From NCBI GenBank assembly GCA_002423245.1, contig DIVD01000055.1, positions 1 through 37,126 of the forward strand: a stretch of DNA of 37,126 nucleotides, in the 5' to 3' direction. Position numbers and translations under genes: made by a program. Source of the stretch: Rhodobacteraceae bacterium UBA6141 (GTDB taxonomy: Bacteria; Pseudomonadota; Alphaproteobacteria; Rhodobacterales; Rhodobacteraceae). Shown one piece after another: positions 6,999 to 13,863 of this stretch (its first letter is position 1; each line of letters opens with the position of its first letter). The notes below the pieces were generated by a model. It was not told the origin of the DNA. It ran no database searches and saw only the letters and a program-made list of their open reading frames with translations.

Positions 6999-7910
6999 AT
7001 GACCTTTCAGAACTGGGATGAGATCCGCACGGCCTTTCAGGTGGCGCGGATCGGCACCGTCAGCGGCGCGGCAGAGGTCCTGGGTGTGCATCACGCGACG
7101 GTCATCCGGCACATCGACGCGCTGGAGGCGCGGCTGGGGGCCAAGCTGTTCCAGCGCCACGCGCGCGGCTACACCCCGACCGAGGCGGGGCAGGAACTGC
7201 TGAAGGTCGCGCAGGCGACCGAGGACCAGTTCACCCAGCTTGCGGCGCGGATCAACGGCGCGGGGTCGGAGATGGGGGGCGAGCTGGTCGTGACCTCGGT
7301 TCCCGGCCTGTCGCGGCTGATCACGCCGGTGGTGGCGGGGCTGATGGCGCAGTATCCCGAGCTGATCGTGCGCTATGTGACGGATCTGCGCATCTTCCGG
7401 CTGGAATACGGCGAGGCGCATGTGGCGATCCGTGCCGGATCCGCGCCGACAGAGCCGGACAACGTGGTGCAGCGGCTGCATGAGCATCAGGTGGCGCTCT
7501 ACGGCGCGCCCGCCTACCTGGCCGCGCATGGCACGCCGGCCGAGGATGGCGACCTGATCGGGCATCGCTTCGTCGGGCCGGAGAACCCGGCTTCGCGCGC
7601 GCCGTTCCATCTGTGGCTGGCCGGGCTCGTGCCGCGCAGCCAGGTCGTCTATCGCTGCAACGACGGCGAGGCGGGCGAGGCCGCGGTGCGCGCCGGGCTG
7701 GGGCTGGGCTTCCTGCCGGTGGCGACGGGGCGCGGCGATCCGGGGCTGGTGGAGGTCATGCCCCCGCGCGCGGTCTGGGCGGCGCCGCTGTGGCTGGTCA
7801 CGCATGTGGACCTGCACCGCACCACCAAGGTGCAGGCCTTCCTGGCCGCGATCAAGGCGGCGGCGAAGACCTGGCCGGTGATGGGTCCGGCGACGCACCC
7901 GCGGGGGTGA
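6999..7910 (+). CDS. LysR-family transcriptional regulator
   Basis: This 303-residue protein has an N-terminal winged helix-turn-helix (WDEIRTAFQVARIGTVSGAAEVLGVHHATVIRHIDALEARLGAKLFQRHARGYTPTEAG at about 5-65). The GVHHATVIRHIDALE part corresponds to the recognition helix, which is V(H/S)x(A/S)TVxRxI-like as in the subgroup typified by AcuR/PcaQ relatives. An effector-binding domain follows, with EMGGELVVTSVPGLSRLITPVVAGLMAQYPEL. It is transcribed away from azoR and probably controls it. The inducer cannot be told. It ends 6 nt before the convergent arsR gene. Confidence 0.88.
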   Translation: MTFQNWDEIRTAFQVARIGTVSGAAEVLGVHHATVIRHIDALEARLGAKLFQRHARGYTPTEAGQELLKVAQATEDQFTQLAARINGAGSEMGGELVVTSVPGLSRLITPVVAGLMAQYPELIVRYVTDLRIFRLEYGEAHVAIRAGSAPTEPDNVVQRLHEHQVALYGAPAYLAAHGTPAEDGDLIGHRFVGPENPASRAPFHLWLAGLVPRSQVVYRCNDGEAGEAAVRAGLGLGFLPVATGRGDPGLVEVMPPRAVWAAPLWLVTHVDLHRTTKVQAFLAAIKAAAKTWPVMGPATHPRG

Positions 7911-7916
7911 CCGCGC

Positions 7917-8288
7917 TCAGGGCAGGGGCTGGCCGGCTTGCGGTTCGTGCAACTCGGCCTGCAGGAACCGCTCGAACGCGTCGAGGTCCAGCGGCTCGAA
8001 CTGGCCGAAGCCCTGCATCCAGATGCTCGCCTCGCGCATCGCGCCGGGTTCCAGCTTGCACCATTTCACCCGGCCGCGTTTTTCCTGGCTGATCAGGCCC
8101 GCCTCGGCGAGGATCTGCAGATGCTTCGAGATCGCGGCAAGCGACATCCGGAACGGTTCGGCCACATCGGTGACCGCCATGTCGTCTTCCAGCAGCATCG
8201 ACAGGATCGCGCGGCGCGTCGGGTCGGCAAGGGCCGAGAACACGGCATCGAGCGCGGGGGCGGGCGCGGGGGTGGGCGCGGTTTGCAT
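7917..8288 (-). CDS. ArsR/SdpR-family transcriptional regulator
   Basis: The 123-residue protein carries the ArsR winged helix: ALDAVFSALADPTRRAILSMLLEDDMAVTDVAEPFRMSLAAISKHLQILAEAGLISQEKRGRVKWCKLEPGAMREASIWM. No paired cysteines of the metal-sensing ArsR type are present; the SLAAISKHLQIL recognition helix and KRGRVKWCKL wing match the SdpR-like branch often paired with SRPBCC/AHSA1 proteins. No SRPBCC gene lies in the window, so it is an orphan here. I start it at 8286-8288, because an upstream ATG (8352-8354) would place the operator inside the coding sequence. The Pro/Ala-rich N-terminus is atypical. Confidence 0.85.
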   Translation of the reverse strand: MQTAPTPAPAPALDAVFSALADPTRRAILSMLLEDDMAVTDVAEPFRMSLAAISKHLQILAEAGLISQEKRGRVKWCKLEPGAMREASIWMQGFGQFEPLDLDAFERFLQAELHEPQAGQPLP

Positions 8289-8319
8289 GGGGTTTTCTAG
8301 CGCCGCCGCGATGCAACGG

Positions 8320-8335
8320 TCAACCGGGCGGTTGA
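8320..8335. promoter_or_regulatory. ArsR autoregulatory operator (7-2-7 inverted repeat)
   Basis: TCAACCG-GG-CGGTTGA is a perfect inverted repeat 32 nt upstream of the chosen arsR start. SdpR-like ArsR regulators typically bind TCAACC(A/G)..(T/C)GGTTGA palindromes over their own promoters, so autorepression is expected. The site also argues for the downstream start codon. Confidence 0.72.
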
Positions 8336-8457
8336 ATGTCGGTTCCCGGCCCATGGCGGCACCGGGCGCGGCGCAGCGGGGCGCCCCGCGCCCCGGTCCC
8401 GTAATTAAATGCGCAATTCCAATAGCTTGACGAACGGGTTCGCGCGCCGCAACCCGC

Positions 8458-8486
8458 TTGACTCACCCGGCCGCGAGCCATAGGAA
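8458..8486 (+). promoter_or_regulatory. Candidate promoter of the F0 ATP synthase operon
   Basis: TTGACT (8458-8463), a 17-nt spacer and TAGGAA (8481-8486) lie 39 nt before the atpI GTG. A second TTGACG occurs at 8427-8432, giving two GCTTGAC copies 31 bp apart. Further upstream, GCGGGGCGCCCCGC (8376-8389) is a 14-bp perfect palindrome inside a larger GC-rich hairpin. The -35 box is good and the -10 box is weak. Confidence 0.45.
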
Positions 8487-8525
8487 GGCGGCAATGTCCA
8501 AGGGGGGCACCCGAGGGGGCACGAC

Positions 8526-8855
8526 GTGGCCGAAGAACCCGACCAGACCCGGCTTTCCGACCTGGAAAAACGGATCGAGAAGGTCAAGGCGGCCCACGCG
8601 CCGAAGCTCCGCGAGGACGAGGATTTCCGTCAGGCCAATCAGGCCTGGCGCATGGTGATAGAGCTGGTTTCCGGCCTGGGGATCGGCCTTGGCATCGGCT
8701 ACGGGCTGGATACGGTCTTCGGGACCATGCCCTTCCTGCTGGTGCTGTTCATACTCCTGGGCTTCGCGGCCGGGGTGAAGACGATGCTTCGCACCGCGTC
8801 CGAGATGCAGGCGAAACGACAGGCGGAAGATTCCGCCCGCGATGAGGGGAAGTAG
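8526..8855 (+). CDS. atpI: AtpI, accessory protein of the F1F0 ATP synthase
   Basis: This 109-residue membrane protein begins with a charged cytoplasmic segment (LSDLEKRIEKVKAAHAPKLREDEDFRQANQAWRMVIELVSG). Two hydrophobic helices follow (GLGIGLGIGYGLDTVFG at about 50-66 and FLLVLFILLGFAAGVKTML at about 71-88), then a charged tail. AtpI helps assemble the c-ring and is usually the first gene of the alphaproteobacterial F0 operon. The GTG start has AGGGGG about 7 nt upstream; the frame has no better start. The atpB GTG follows 2 nt after its stop. Confidence 0.9.
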   Translation: MAEEPDQTRLSDLEKRIEKVKAAHAPKLREDEDFRQANQAWRMVIELVSGLGIGLGIGYGLDTVFGTMPFLLVLFILLGFAAGVKTMLRTASEMQAKRQAEDSARDEGK

Positions 8856-8857
8856 AC

Positions 8858-9607
8858 GTGGCGACGGAAGAAGCGGCAGGCGGCCTTGCATTCCATCCGA
8901 TGGACCAGTTCCTGGTCCGCCCGCTGTTCGGCGGAACCGAGATCCACTGGTACACGCCGACGAACGTGACGCTGTGGATGGGGCTGACCGTCCTTGCCAT
9001 CGTCTTCGTGCTGGTGATCGGATCGCGCGGGCGGGCCATCGTGCCAAGCCGGATGCAGTCCGTCGCGGAGCTGACCTTCGGCATGGTCCACAAGATGCTG
9101 GAGGACATCACCGGCAAGGACGGGCTGAAATACTTCCCCTATGTAATGACGCTGTTCTGCTTCATCGTCTTCGCCAACTTCCTCGGCCTGCTGCCCACCG
9201 CCTTCGCCACCACATCGCATATCGCGGTGACGGCGGTGCTGGCGGTGATGGTGTTCCTCGGCGTGACGATCCTTGGCTTCGTGAAGAACGGCGCGCATTT
9301 CCTCGGCCTGTTCTGGGTGTCCTCGGCGCCGCTGGCGCTGCGTCCGGTGCTGGCGGTGATCGAGATCATCTCGTATTTCGTGCGTCCGGTCAGCCACTCC
9401 ATCCGTCTTGCCGGCAACGTCATGGCTGGTCACGCGGTGATCAAGGTGTTCGCGGGGTTTGCGGCGCTTGCGGCCATCGCCCCGGTGTCGATCCTGGCGA
9501 TCACCGCGATGTACGGGCTCGAAGTGCTCGTGGCGCTGATCCAGGCCTATGTGTTCACCATCCTCACCTGCGTCTATCTGAAGGACGCGCTGCATCCGGG
9601 CCACTAG
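8858..9607 (+). CDS. atpB: F0F1 ATP synthase subunit a
   Basis: Subunit a forms the two proton half-channels against the c-ring. The 249-residue polytopic protein contains the essential arginine in SHSIRLAGNVMAGH (R183) and the preceding LRPVLAVIEIISYFVRPV helix. The C-terminal helix is EVLVALIQAYVFTILTCVYL, including the conserved Gln. The PMDQFLVRPLFGG N-terminus fits alphaproteobacterial AtpB. The GTG start lies directly after the atpI stop, with GAGGGG of atpI as its ribosome-binding site. It is followed after 55 nt by atpE. Confidence 0.97.
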   Translation: MATEEAAGGLAFHPMDQFLVRPLFGGTEIHWYTPTNVTLWMGLTVLAIVFVLVIGSRGRAIVPSRMQSVAELTFGMVHKMLEDITGKDGLKYFPYVMTLFCFIVFANFLGLLPTAFATTSHIAVTAVLAVMVFLGVTILGFVKNGAHFLGLFWVSSAPLALRPVLAVIEIISYFVRPVSHSIRLAGNVMAGHAVIKVFAGFAALAAIAPVSILAITAMYGLEVLVALIQAYVFTILTCVYLKDALHPGH

Positions 9608-9662
9608 CGGCCCGGGGCACGGAGACTCAATTCCAACCTTTCCAATCCTGAAGGAGCACCTC

Positions 9663-9896
9663 ATGGAAGGCATCGCACAACTCGGCCAGTATCTCGGCGC
9701 CGGTCTCGCCTGCATCGGCATGGCCGGGGCGGCAATCGGGGTGGGCAACGTCGCCGGCAACTATCTGGCCGGCGCGCTGCGCAACCCCTCGGCTGCCGCG
9801 TCGCAGACCGCCACGCTGTTCATCGGCATGGCCTTTGCCGAAGCCCTGGGGATCTTCTCGTTCCTGGTCGCGCTGCTTTTGCTGTTCGCAGTCTGA
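9663..9896 (+). CDS. atpE: F0F1 ATP synthase subunit c
   Basis: This 77-residue proteolipid is a helical hairpin that oligomerises into the rotor ring. Helix 1 (IAQLGQYLGAGLACIGMAGAAIGVGNVAGNYLAGALRNP) bears the Gly/Ala packing pattern. The polar loop is ALRNPSAAAS. Helix 2 carries the proton-binding glutamate E60 in MAFAEALGIFSFLVALLLLF. The residues around E60 give no sign of the sodium-binding signature. A near-ideal AAGGAG sits 7 nt before the ATG, consistent with the high copy number required for subunit c. Confidence 0.97.
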   Translation: MEGIAQLGQYLGAGLACIGMAGAAIGVGNVAGNYLAGALRNPSAAASQTATLFIGMAFAEALGIFSFLVALLLLFAV

Positions 9897-9918
9897 TCCC
9901 TTCGCGATCTGAGAGCCG

Positions 9919-9944
9919 GGCGGGCCTTCCGGGGCCTGCCCGCC
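9919..9944 (+). promoter_or_regulatory. Stem-loop between atpE and atpF'
   Basis: GGCGGGC (9919-9925) pairs with GCCCGCC (9938-9944) across a 12-nt loop, and a smaller GGTCC/GGACC hairpin follows at 9954-9967. There is no T-tract, so this is more likely an mRNA-stabilising or processing element after the highly expressed atpE than a terminator. This is inference. Confidence 0.4.
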
Positions 9945-9978
9945 GGTTTGACGGGTCCTGACGGACCGGGGGCACGAC

Positions 9979-10554
9979 ATGGCAACAACAACGCAAGAAG
10001 CGGCAGGTCACGCGGCGGACGCTGCCAACGCGATGCTGCCGGGAACCGACGCGCATGGCAGCGCGGTCGGCATGCCGCAGCTGGTGTTCGAGACGTTCCC
10101 GAACCAGATCTTCTGGCTTCTGGTGACGCTGGTCGTGATCTATTTCGTCCTGTCGCGCATCGCGCTGCCGCGGATCGGCGGCGTGCTGGCGGACCGGGCG
10201 GGCAAGATCAGCAATGACATCGCCACCGCCGAGGAACTGAAGCTGAAGGCGAAGGAGGCCGAGGCGAGCTACCTGCGCGCGCTCGCCGACGCCAAGGCCG
10301 AGGCCGGCAGGATCATCGCCGCCGCCCGGGCAGAGATCCAGGCGGATCTGGACGCGGCGACGGCGCGGGCCGATGCCGAGATCGCGGCGAAGACCGCCGA
10401 ATCCGAAGTGCGGATCAACGAGATCCGCGCCGGCGCGCTGGAGGCGGTGAATGTCGTCGCCCGCGACACGGCGGCAGAGATCGTGGCAGCCTTCGGCGCC
10501 CGGGCGGATGCCGGCGCGATCGAGGCGGCCGTGGCAGCGCGGGTGAAGGGGTGA
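9979..10554 (+). CDS. atpF': F0F1 ATP synthase subunit b' (peripheral stalk)
   Basis: This is the first of two b-type stalk subunits. The 191-residue protein has a 36-residue polar N-terminus, then the membrane anchor MPQLVFETFPNQIFWLLVTLVVIYFVLSRIALPRIGGVLADRAGKI, and then a long Ala/Glu/Lys-rich coiled coil. The QIFWL.....YFVLSRIALPRIGGVLADRAGKIS block identifies b' (AtpX/AtpG type) rather than b. Paired b and b' subunits occur in phototrophs and in Rhodobacterales generally and form a heterodimer. Its stop overlaps the possible GTG start of atpF. Confidence 0.93.
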   Translation: MATTTQEAAGHAADAANAMLPGTDAHGSAVGMPQLVFETFPNQIFWLLVTLVVIYFVLSRIALPRIGGVLADRAGKISNDIATAEELKLKAKEAEASYLRALADAKAEAGRIIAAARAEIQADLDAATARADAEIAAKTAESEVRINEIRAGALEAVNVVARDTAAEIVAAFGARADAGAIEAAVAARVKG

Positions 10555-10556
10555 AC

Positions 10557-11114
10557 ATGATGCAAAGACTGTCCCTGCTTCTGGCGCTGGCGGCAACGCC
10601 TGCCGCCGCGGCCACCGGCCCCTTCGTGTCGCTGCACAACACCGACTTCATCGTGACGCTGGCCTTCCTCGTCTTCGTCGCGATCCTGGTCTACTTCAAG
10701 GTTCCCTCGGCGATCGGCGGGCTGCTCGACAAGCGCGCCGCGACCATCCGGGCCGAACTGGACGAGGCGCGCGCCCTGCGCGAGGAGGCGCAGACGATCC
10801 TCGCCTCTTACGAGCGCAAGCAGAAGGAGATGATCGAGCAGTCCGAGACGATCGTCGCCGCCGCCCGCAGGGAAGCGATGGCCGCGGCCGAAAAGGCCAA
10901 GGAGGATCTGAAGGTCTCGATCCAGCGCCGGCTGAAGGCGGCGGAAGAGCAGATCGCCGCAGCCGAAAAGTCGGCGGTGAAAGAGGTGCGCGACCGCGCG
11001 GTGGCGGTGGCCGTCGCCGCGGCCGGCGAGGTGATCGCGAGGTCGATGCAGCCCTCCGACAAATCGGCGCTGCTCGACGCCTCCATCGGCGAAGTGGAAA
11101 CCCGCCTGCACTGA
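10557..11114 (+). CDS. atpF: F0F1 ATP synthase subunit b (peripheral stalk)
   Basis: This second b-type subunit starts with a signal-like hydrophobic stretch (MMQRLSLLLALAATPAAAATG), as in other Rhodobacterales. The membrane helix TDFIVTLAFLVFVAILVYFKVP and the b-type block SAIGGLLDKRAATIRAELDEAR follow, then a coiled coil to the C-terminus. I chose ATG 10557 because AAGGGG ends 5-6 nt before it. GTG 10551, overlapping the atpF' stop as GTGA, would add two residues, and ATG 10560 would remove one. The F1 genes are absent, as expected for the split ATP synthase operons of alphaproteobacteria. Confidence 0.93.
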   Translation: MMQRLSLLLALAATPAAAATGPFVSLHNTDFIVTLAFLVFVAILVYFKVPSAIGGLLDKRAATIRAELDEARALREEAQTILASYERKQKEMIEQSETIVAAARREAMAAAEKAKEDLKVSIQRRLKAAEEQIAAAEKSAVKEVRDRAVAVAVAAAGEVIARSMQPSDKSALLDASIGEVETRLH

Positions 11115-11141
11115 CCGGGGGCTGCCGCTGCAAGTGACCTG

Positions 11142-11167
11142 AAAACCCGGCCATCGGCCGGGTTTTT
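11142..11167 (+). terminator. Rho-independent terminator of the atp F0 operon
   Basis: AAAACCCGGCC-ATC-GGCCGGGTTTTT forms a perfect 11-bp stem with a 3-nt loop and a T-tract, 27 nt past the atpF stop. The flanking A- and T-runs would let it work in both directions. Confidence 0.93.
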
Positions 11168-11202
11168 CGCGACCGGGCGGGGGCCGGCGAGGCTCGCAAC
11201 GG

Positions 11203-11230
11203 AAAAGGCCGGGCGCGGGGCCCGGCCTTT
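11203..11230 (-). terminator. Rho-independent terminator of the OmpA-family lipoprotein gene
   Basis: Read on the minus strand, AAAGGCCGGG, a 7-nt loop and CCCGGCCTTTT form a 10-bp stem with a T-run, 19 nt past the lipoprotein stop. Together with the atp terminator it insulates two convergent transcripts. Confidence 0.85.
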
Positions 11231-11249
11231 GTGCCTCGCCTGCGACGGC

Positions 11250-11909
11250 TCAGCTCGTCGGGGTGATGATGATCTGCACCCGGCGGTTCTGCGCGCGGCC
11301 CGCCTCGGTGGCGTTGGAGGCGATGGGCTGATCCTCGCCGCGGCCATAGAAGACCACGCGCTGCGGTGCCACGCCGGCGTTGCGGATGACCTGCGCCACG
11401 GCAGCGGCGCGGCGCTGCGACAGATCCTGGTTGTAGGCGGCCGATCCGGTGTTGTCGGTGTGGCCGATGACCTCGACCCTCGTGTTCGGATAGCGGTTGA
11501 GGCTGTCGGCAAGCGCGTAAAGGTCGCTGGTGATCGCGCTTGAAACGGTGGCGCTGTCCACGGCGAACAGCACGTCCTGGGGCATGTTCACCACGAGGTT
11601 CGAGCCGGTATTGGTCACCGTGGTGCCATTCCCGCCGATCTCGGACTGCAGCTCGCGCGCCTGACGGTCCAGCAGGCTGCCGGCGACGCCGCCGATGGCC
11701 GCACCGGCAAGAGCGCCCGCCGCGGTCTTGGTCAGCGTCTCGTCGCCATCCGCCGTGGCACCAAGCACACCGCCCACCACCGCGCCCGCGATCGCGGCGT
11801 TGCGGGCGTTGTTCGGCTGGCCGGTGCTGCTGCCATAAGGCTGCTGCACGCAGGCCGTCAGGCCGAAGCCGGCCGCGATGGCAATCAGGAAGGGGGTCTT
11901 CGCGTTCAT
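11250..11909 (-). CDS. OmpA-family outer-membrane lipoprotein with glycine-zipper segment
   Basis: This 219-residue protein has a lipoprotein signal peptide with lipobox LTAC (Cys20). A glycine-rich region follows at about 38-82 (AAIAGAVVGGVLGATADGDETLTKTAAGALAGAAIGGVAGSLL) that fits glycine-zipper membrane-inserting segments. The C-terminal OmpA peptidoglycan-binding domain starts at about 105. It contains NMPQDVLFAVDSATV, the diaminopimelate-binding VIGHTDNTGSAAYNQDLSQRRAAAVAQVI, and VVFYGRGEDQPIASNATEAGRAQNRRVQI. It probably tethers the outer membrane to the wall. It resembles YiaD/Pal-like proteins, but the tol genes are not nearby, so I give no symbol. Confidence 0.92.
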   Translation of the reverse strand: MNAKTPFLIAIAAGFGLTACVQQPYGSSTGQPNNARNAAIAGAVVGGVLGATADGDETLTKTAAGALAGAAIGGVAGSLLDRQARELQSEIGGNGTTVTNTGSNLVVNMPQDVLFAVDSATVSSAITSDLYALADSLNRYPNTRVEVIGHTDNTGSAAYNQDLSQRRAAAVAQVIRNAGVAPQRVVFYGRGEDQPIASNATEAGRAQNRRVQIIITPTS

Positions 11910-11934
11910 TCTGTGCCGCCTCTTGCTGGGTCCA

Positions 11935-11968
11935 TCCGATGGACGCCTTGTTGTGTTGTCCGATGGAC
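11935..11968. repeat. Direct repeat TCCGATGGAC in the promoter region of the lipoprotein gene
   Basis: TCCGATGGAC occurs at 11935-11944 and 11959-11968, 24 bp apart start to start. The first copy extends into the dyad TCCATC-C-GATGGA (11931-11943); the second forms GTCC-GAT-GGAC. They lie 25-60 nt upstream of the lipoprotein ATG. A TATAGG-like -10 read on the minus strand sits just beyond (about 11980). A bound regulator is plausible but unidentified. Confidence 0.45.
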
Positions 11969-11991
11969 ATCGCGCGACCTATACCAAAGGT

Positions 11992-12957
11992 TCACCCGCG
12001 CCGAACAGGCCCGCCCTGCCCCGCGGCAGGTTTCCGCCCATCACAAGCCGGAGAGGCGGGGTTCGCGGCCTCCCAGCGGGCGGTCTCCCAGGCCAGCATC
12101 GCGCGCTTGACCGGCAGGCCCCAGTGATAGCCGCCAAGCGCGCCGGACCGGGCGAGCGCGCGGTGGCAGGGGATCAGAAAGCCGATCGGGTTGCGCCCGA
12201 TGGCCGTGCCGACGGCGCGGGCGGCCCCCGGCGCGCCGATGGCGGAGGCCACGGCGGAGTAGGTGGTGACATGGCCGGAGGGGATGCGCAGCAATGCCTC
12301 CCATACCTTGATCTGGAAAGGCGCGCCGATGATCTGCAACCGCGCCTCGCCGCCCGCCCCGCCGCCTCCACCCTTACCGAACGCGGCGCGGATCCAGGCC
12401 GAAAGCGGGGCGCCGTCCCGGGTGAAATGCGCGGCGGGCCAGCGGCTTGCAAGATCGGCAAAGGCCGCGTCGAAACCCGTCTCCTCGGTGAAGGCAAGCC
12501 CGCACAGCCCCCGTTCCGTTCCCATCGCCAGCGCCGCGCCAAAGGGCGTGTCGAACCGGCCCCAGCGGATCTGCACCCCGTCGCCGCCCCGCGCAAAATC
12601 GCCGGGCGTCATCGCCTCCCAGCGCAGGAACAGGTCATGCAGGCGCCCCGTGCCCGAAAGGCCCGCGCCCGCCGCCGCCTCCAGCAGCGTCTCGCGATCC
12701 GACAGAAGCTGGCGGGCAAGGTCCAGCGCCAGATACTGCTGGTAGCGCTTGGGCGAGACGCCGACCCAGGCCGAGAACAGCCGCTGGAAATGCGCGGCGC
12801 TCATCCCCATGCGGGCCGCCAGCGCCTCGAGCGTCAGCGGCGGCCCGCCCGCCTCCATCATCCGCAGGGCACGGGCAATGACGCGGTAATGGTAGCGATC
12901 CTCGGCCGCCTCGCCAGAGGCGGGGGCTGGGGCGGGGGCAGGCGGACACTCTGACAT
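11992..12957 (-). CDS. Ada-like fusion: AraC-type HTH plus methylated-DNA-protein-cysteine methyltransferase
   Basis: The 321-residue protein joins an AraC-type DNA-binding region (about 22-120: LTLEALAARMGMSAAHFQRLFSAWVGVSPKRYQQYL, then LSGTGRLHDLFLRWEAMTPGDF) to an O6-alkylguanine-DNA alkyltransferase domain. In the latter FQIKVWEALLRIPSGHVTTYSAVASAIG precedes the acceptor Cys264 in IPCHRAL. The N-terminal zinc/phosphotriester-repair domain of E. coli Ada is absent, so this is an Ada variant without the methylphosphotriester switch. A GKGGGGGAGGE linker lies at about 194-204. The ATG follows GAGGG; upstream in-frame sequence lacks homology and is not included. It may regulate adaptive genes, but how it would sense damage is unclear. 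Confidence 0.9.
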   Translation of the reverse strand: MSECPPAPAPAPASGEAAEDRYHYRVIARALRMMEAGGPPLTLEALAARMGMSAAHFQRLFSAWVGVSPKRYQQYLALDLARQLLSDRETLLEAAAGAGLSGTGRLHDLFLRWEAMTPGDFARGGDGVQIRWGRFDTPFGAALAMGTERGLCGLAFTEETGFDAAFADLASRWPAAHFTRDGAPLSAWIRAAFGKGGGGGAGGEARLQIIGAPFQIKVWEALLRIPSGHVTTYSAVASAIGAPGAARAVGTAIGRNPIGFLIPCHRALARSGALGGYHWGLPVKRAMLAWETARWEAANPASPACDGRKPAAGQGGPVRRG

Positions 12958-13102
12958 CAAGGAACCCTCTGGCGGCGATGCCTGCCAGTCTAGGCGCCCG
13001 CGGCCCGCCGCGCGACCCGGAAGCTGCGGTTGCGGCAGGCGCCGGCCGCGAGTCATTCCCCCTCCCGTGATCCTGCCGCCGCATGAGTCCGGGCGTCTTG
13101 CA

Positions 13103-13165
13103 CTTCTTGCTGGCGCAAATATCCTCGGGGGGCACGGGGGGCAGACAGCCCCCCGCTTCCGCCGG
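13103..13165 (-). repeat. Composite intergenic element, copy A
   Basis: Read on the minus strand this is a CGGGGGGC-TGTCT-GCCCCCCG hairpin (13135-13155), then CCCCCCGAGGATATTT (13121-13136), then GCCAGCAAGAAG (13103-13114). It shares architecture, loop sequence and tail with copies at 14887, 20598 and 30321. This copy lies between divergent genes (the Ada-like gene and nth), so it is not simply a terminator for flanking transcripts. The rest of the 261-nt gap shows nothing else I can support. Confidence 0.8.
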
Positions 13166-13218
13166 AGGGCCCGCCGCGGGGTTGCCCGGTGGCGCGCTCC
13201 GGTGCATACCATCGCACA

Positions 13219-13863
13219 ATGGCCAGGCAGCTTGCATATCGGCAGATCCATGAGATCTTTGCCCGCTTCGAGGCGGCGGAACCCGAGCCGAGGGGCGAGC
13301 TGGAGCATGTGAACGCCTTCACGCTGCTGGTGGCGGTGACGCTTTCGGCGCAGGCGACCGATGCCGGCGTCAACAGGGCGACGCGGGCGCTGTTCGCAAG
13401 CGTGGACACGCCCCGCAAGATGCTGGCCCTCGGCGAGGAGGGGCTGAGCGGGCATATCCGCACCATCGGCCTCTACCGGCAGAAGGCGCGCAACGTGATC
13501 GGGCTGAGCCGGATCCTCGTGGACAGCTATGACGGCGAGGTTCCCTCCAGCCGGGGGGCGCTGCAATCGCTGCCGGGGGTCGGGCGCAAGACCGCGAATG
13601 TGGTGCTGAACACCTGGTTCCATCACCCGGCGCAGGCGGTCGATACCCATGTCTTCCGCGTCGCCAACCGCACCGGGATCGCGCCGGGGCGCGATGTGGA
13701 CCGGGTGGAGCGCGCCATCGAGGACCAGGTGCCCGCGCCGTTCCAGAGGCACGCCCACCACTGGCTGATCCTGCATGGCCGCTACATCTGCGTGGCGCGC
13801 AAGCCTAAATGCCCGATCTGCCCGATCAATGACCTGTGCCCCTATGAGGAGAAAACCCTGTGA
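13219..13863 (+). CDS. nth: Endonuclease III, DNA glycosylase/AP lyase
   Basis: Nth removes oxidised pyrimidines and cleaves the abasic site by beta-elimination. The 214-residue protein has the helix-hairpin-helix LPGVGRKTANVVL with catalytic Lys124 and the catalytic Asp142 in AVDTHVFRVANR. The [4Fe-4S] ligands follow the canonical C-x6-C-x2-C-x5-C pattern (C191, C198, C201, C207). I start at ATG 13219 (MARQLAYRQIHEIFARF); a GTG 30 nt upstream adds ten residues without support, and no strong ribosome-binding site precedes either. Its stop overlaps the start of the downstream kinase (GTGA). Confidence 0.96.
   Translation: MARQLAYRQIHEIFARFEAAEPEPRGELEHVNAFTLLVAVTLSAQATDAGVNRATRALFASVDTPRKMLALGEEGLSGHIRTIGLYRQKARNVIGLSRILVDSYDGEVPSSRGALQSLPGVGRKTANVVLNTWFHHPAQAVDTHVFRVANRTGIAPGRDVDRVERAIEDQVPAPFQRHAHHWLILHGRYICVARKPKCPICPINDLCPYEEKTL

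Noticed and set aside
8289..8354. An upstream start giving a 145-residue ArsR protein
   Set aside because: It would place the perfect operator palindrome within the coding sequence, and the added residues do not resemble the family N-terminus.
12958..13776. A long upstream in-frame extension of the Ada-like gene
   Set aside because: The extension runs through the composite repeat and antisense to nth, shows no homology to the missing Ada N-terminal domain, and a good ribosome-binding site precedes ATG 12957.
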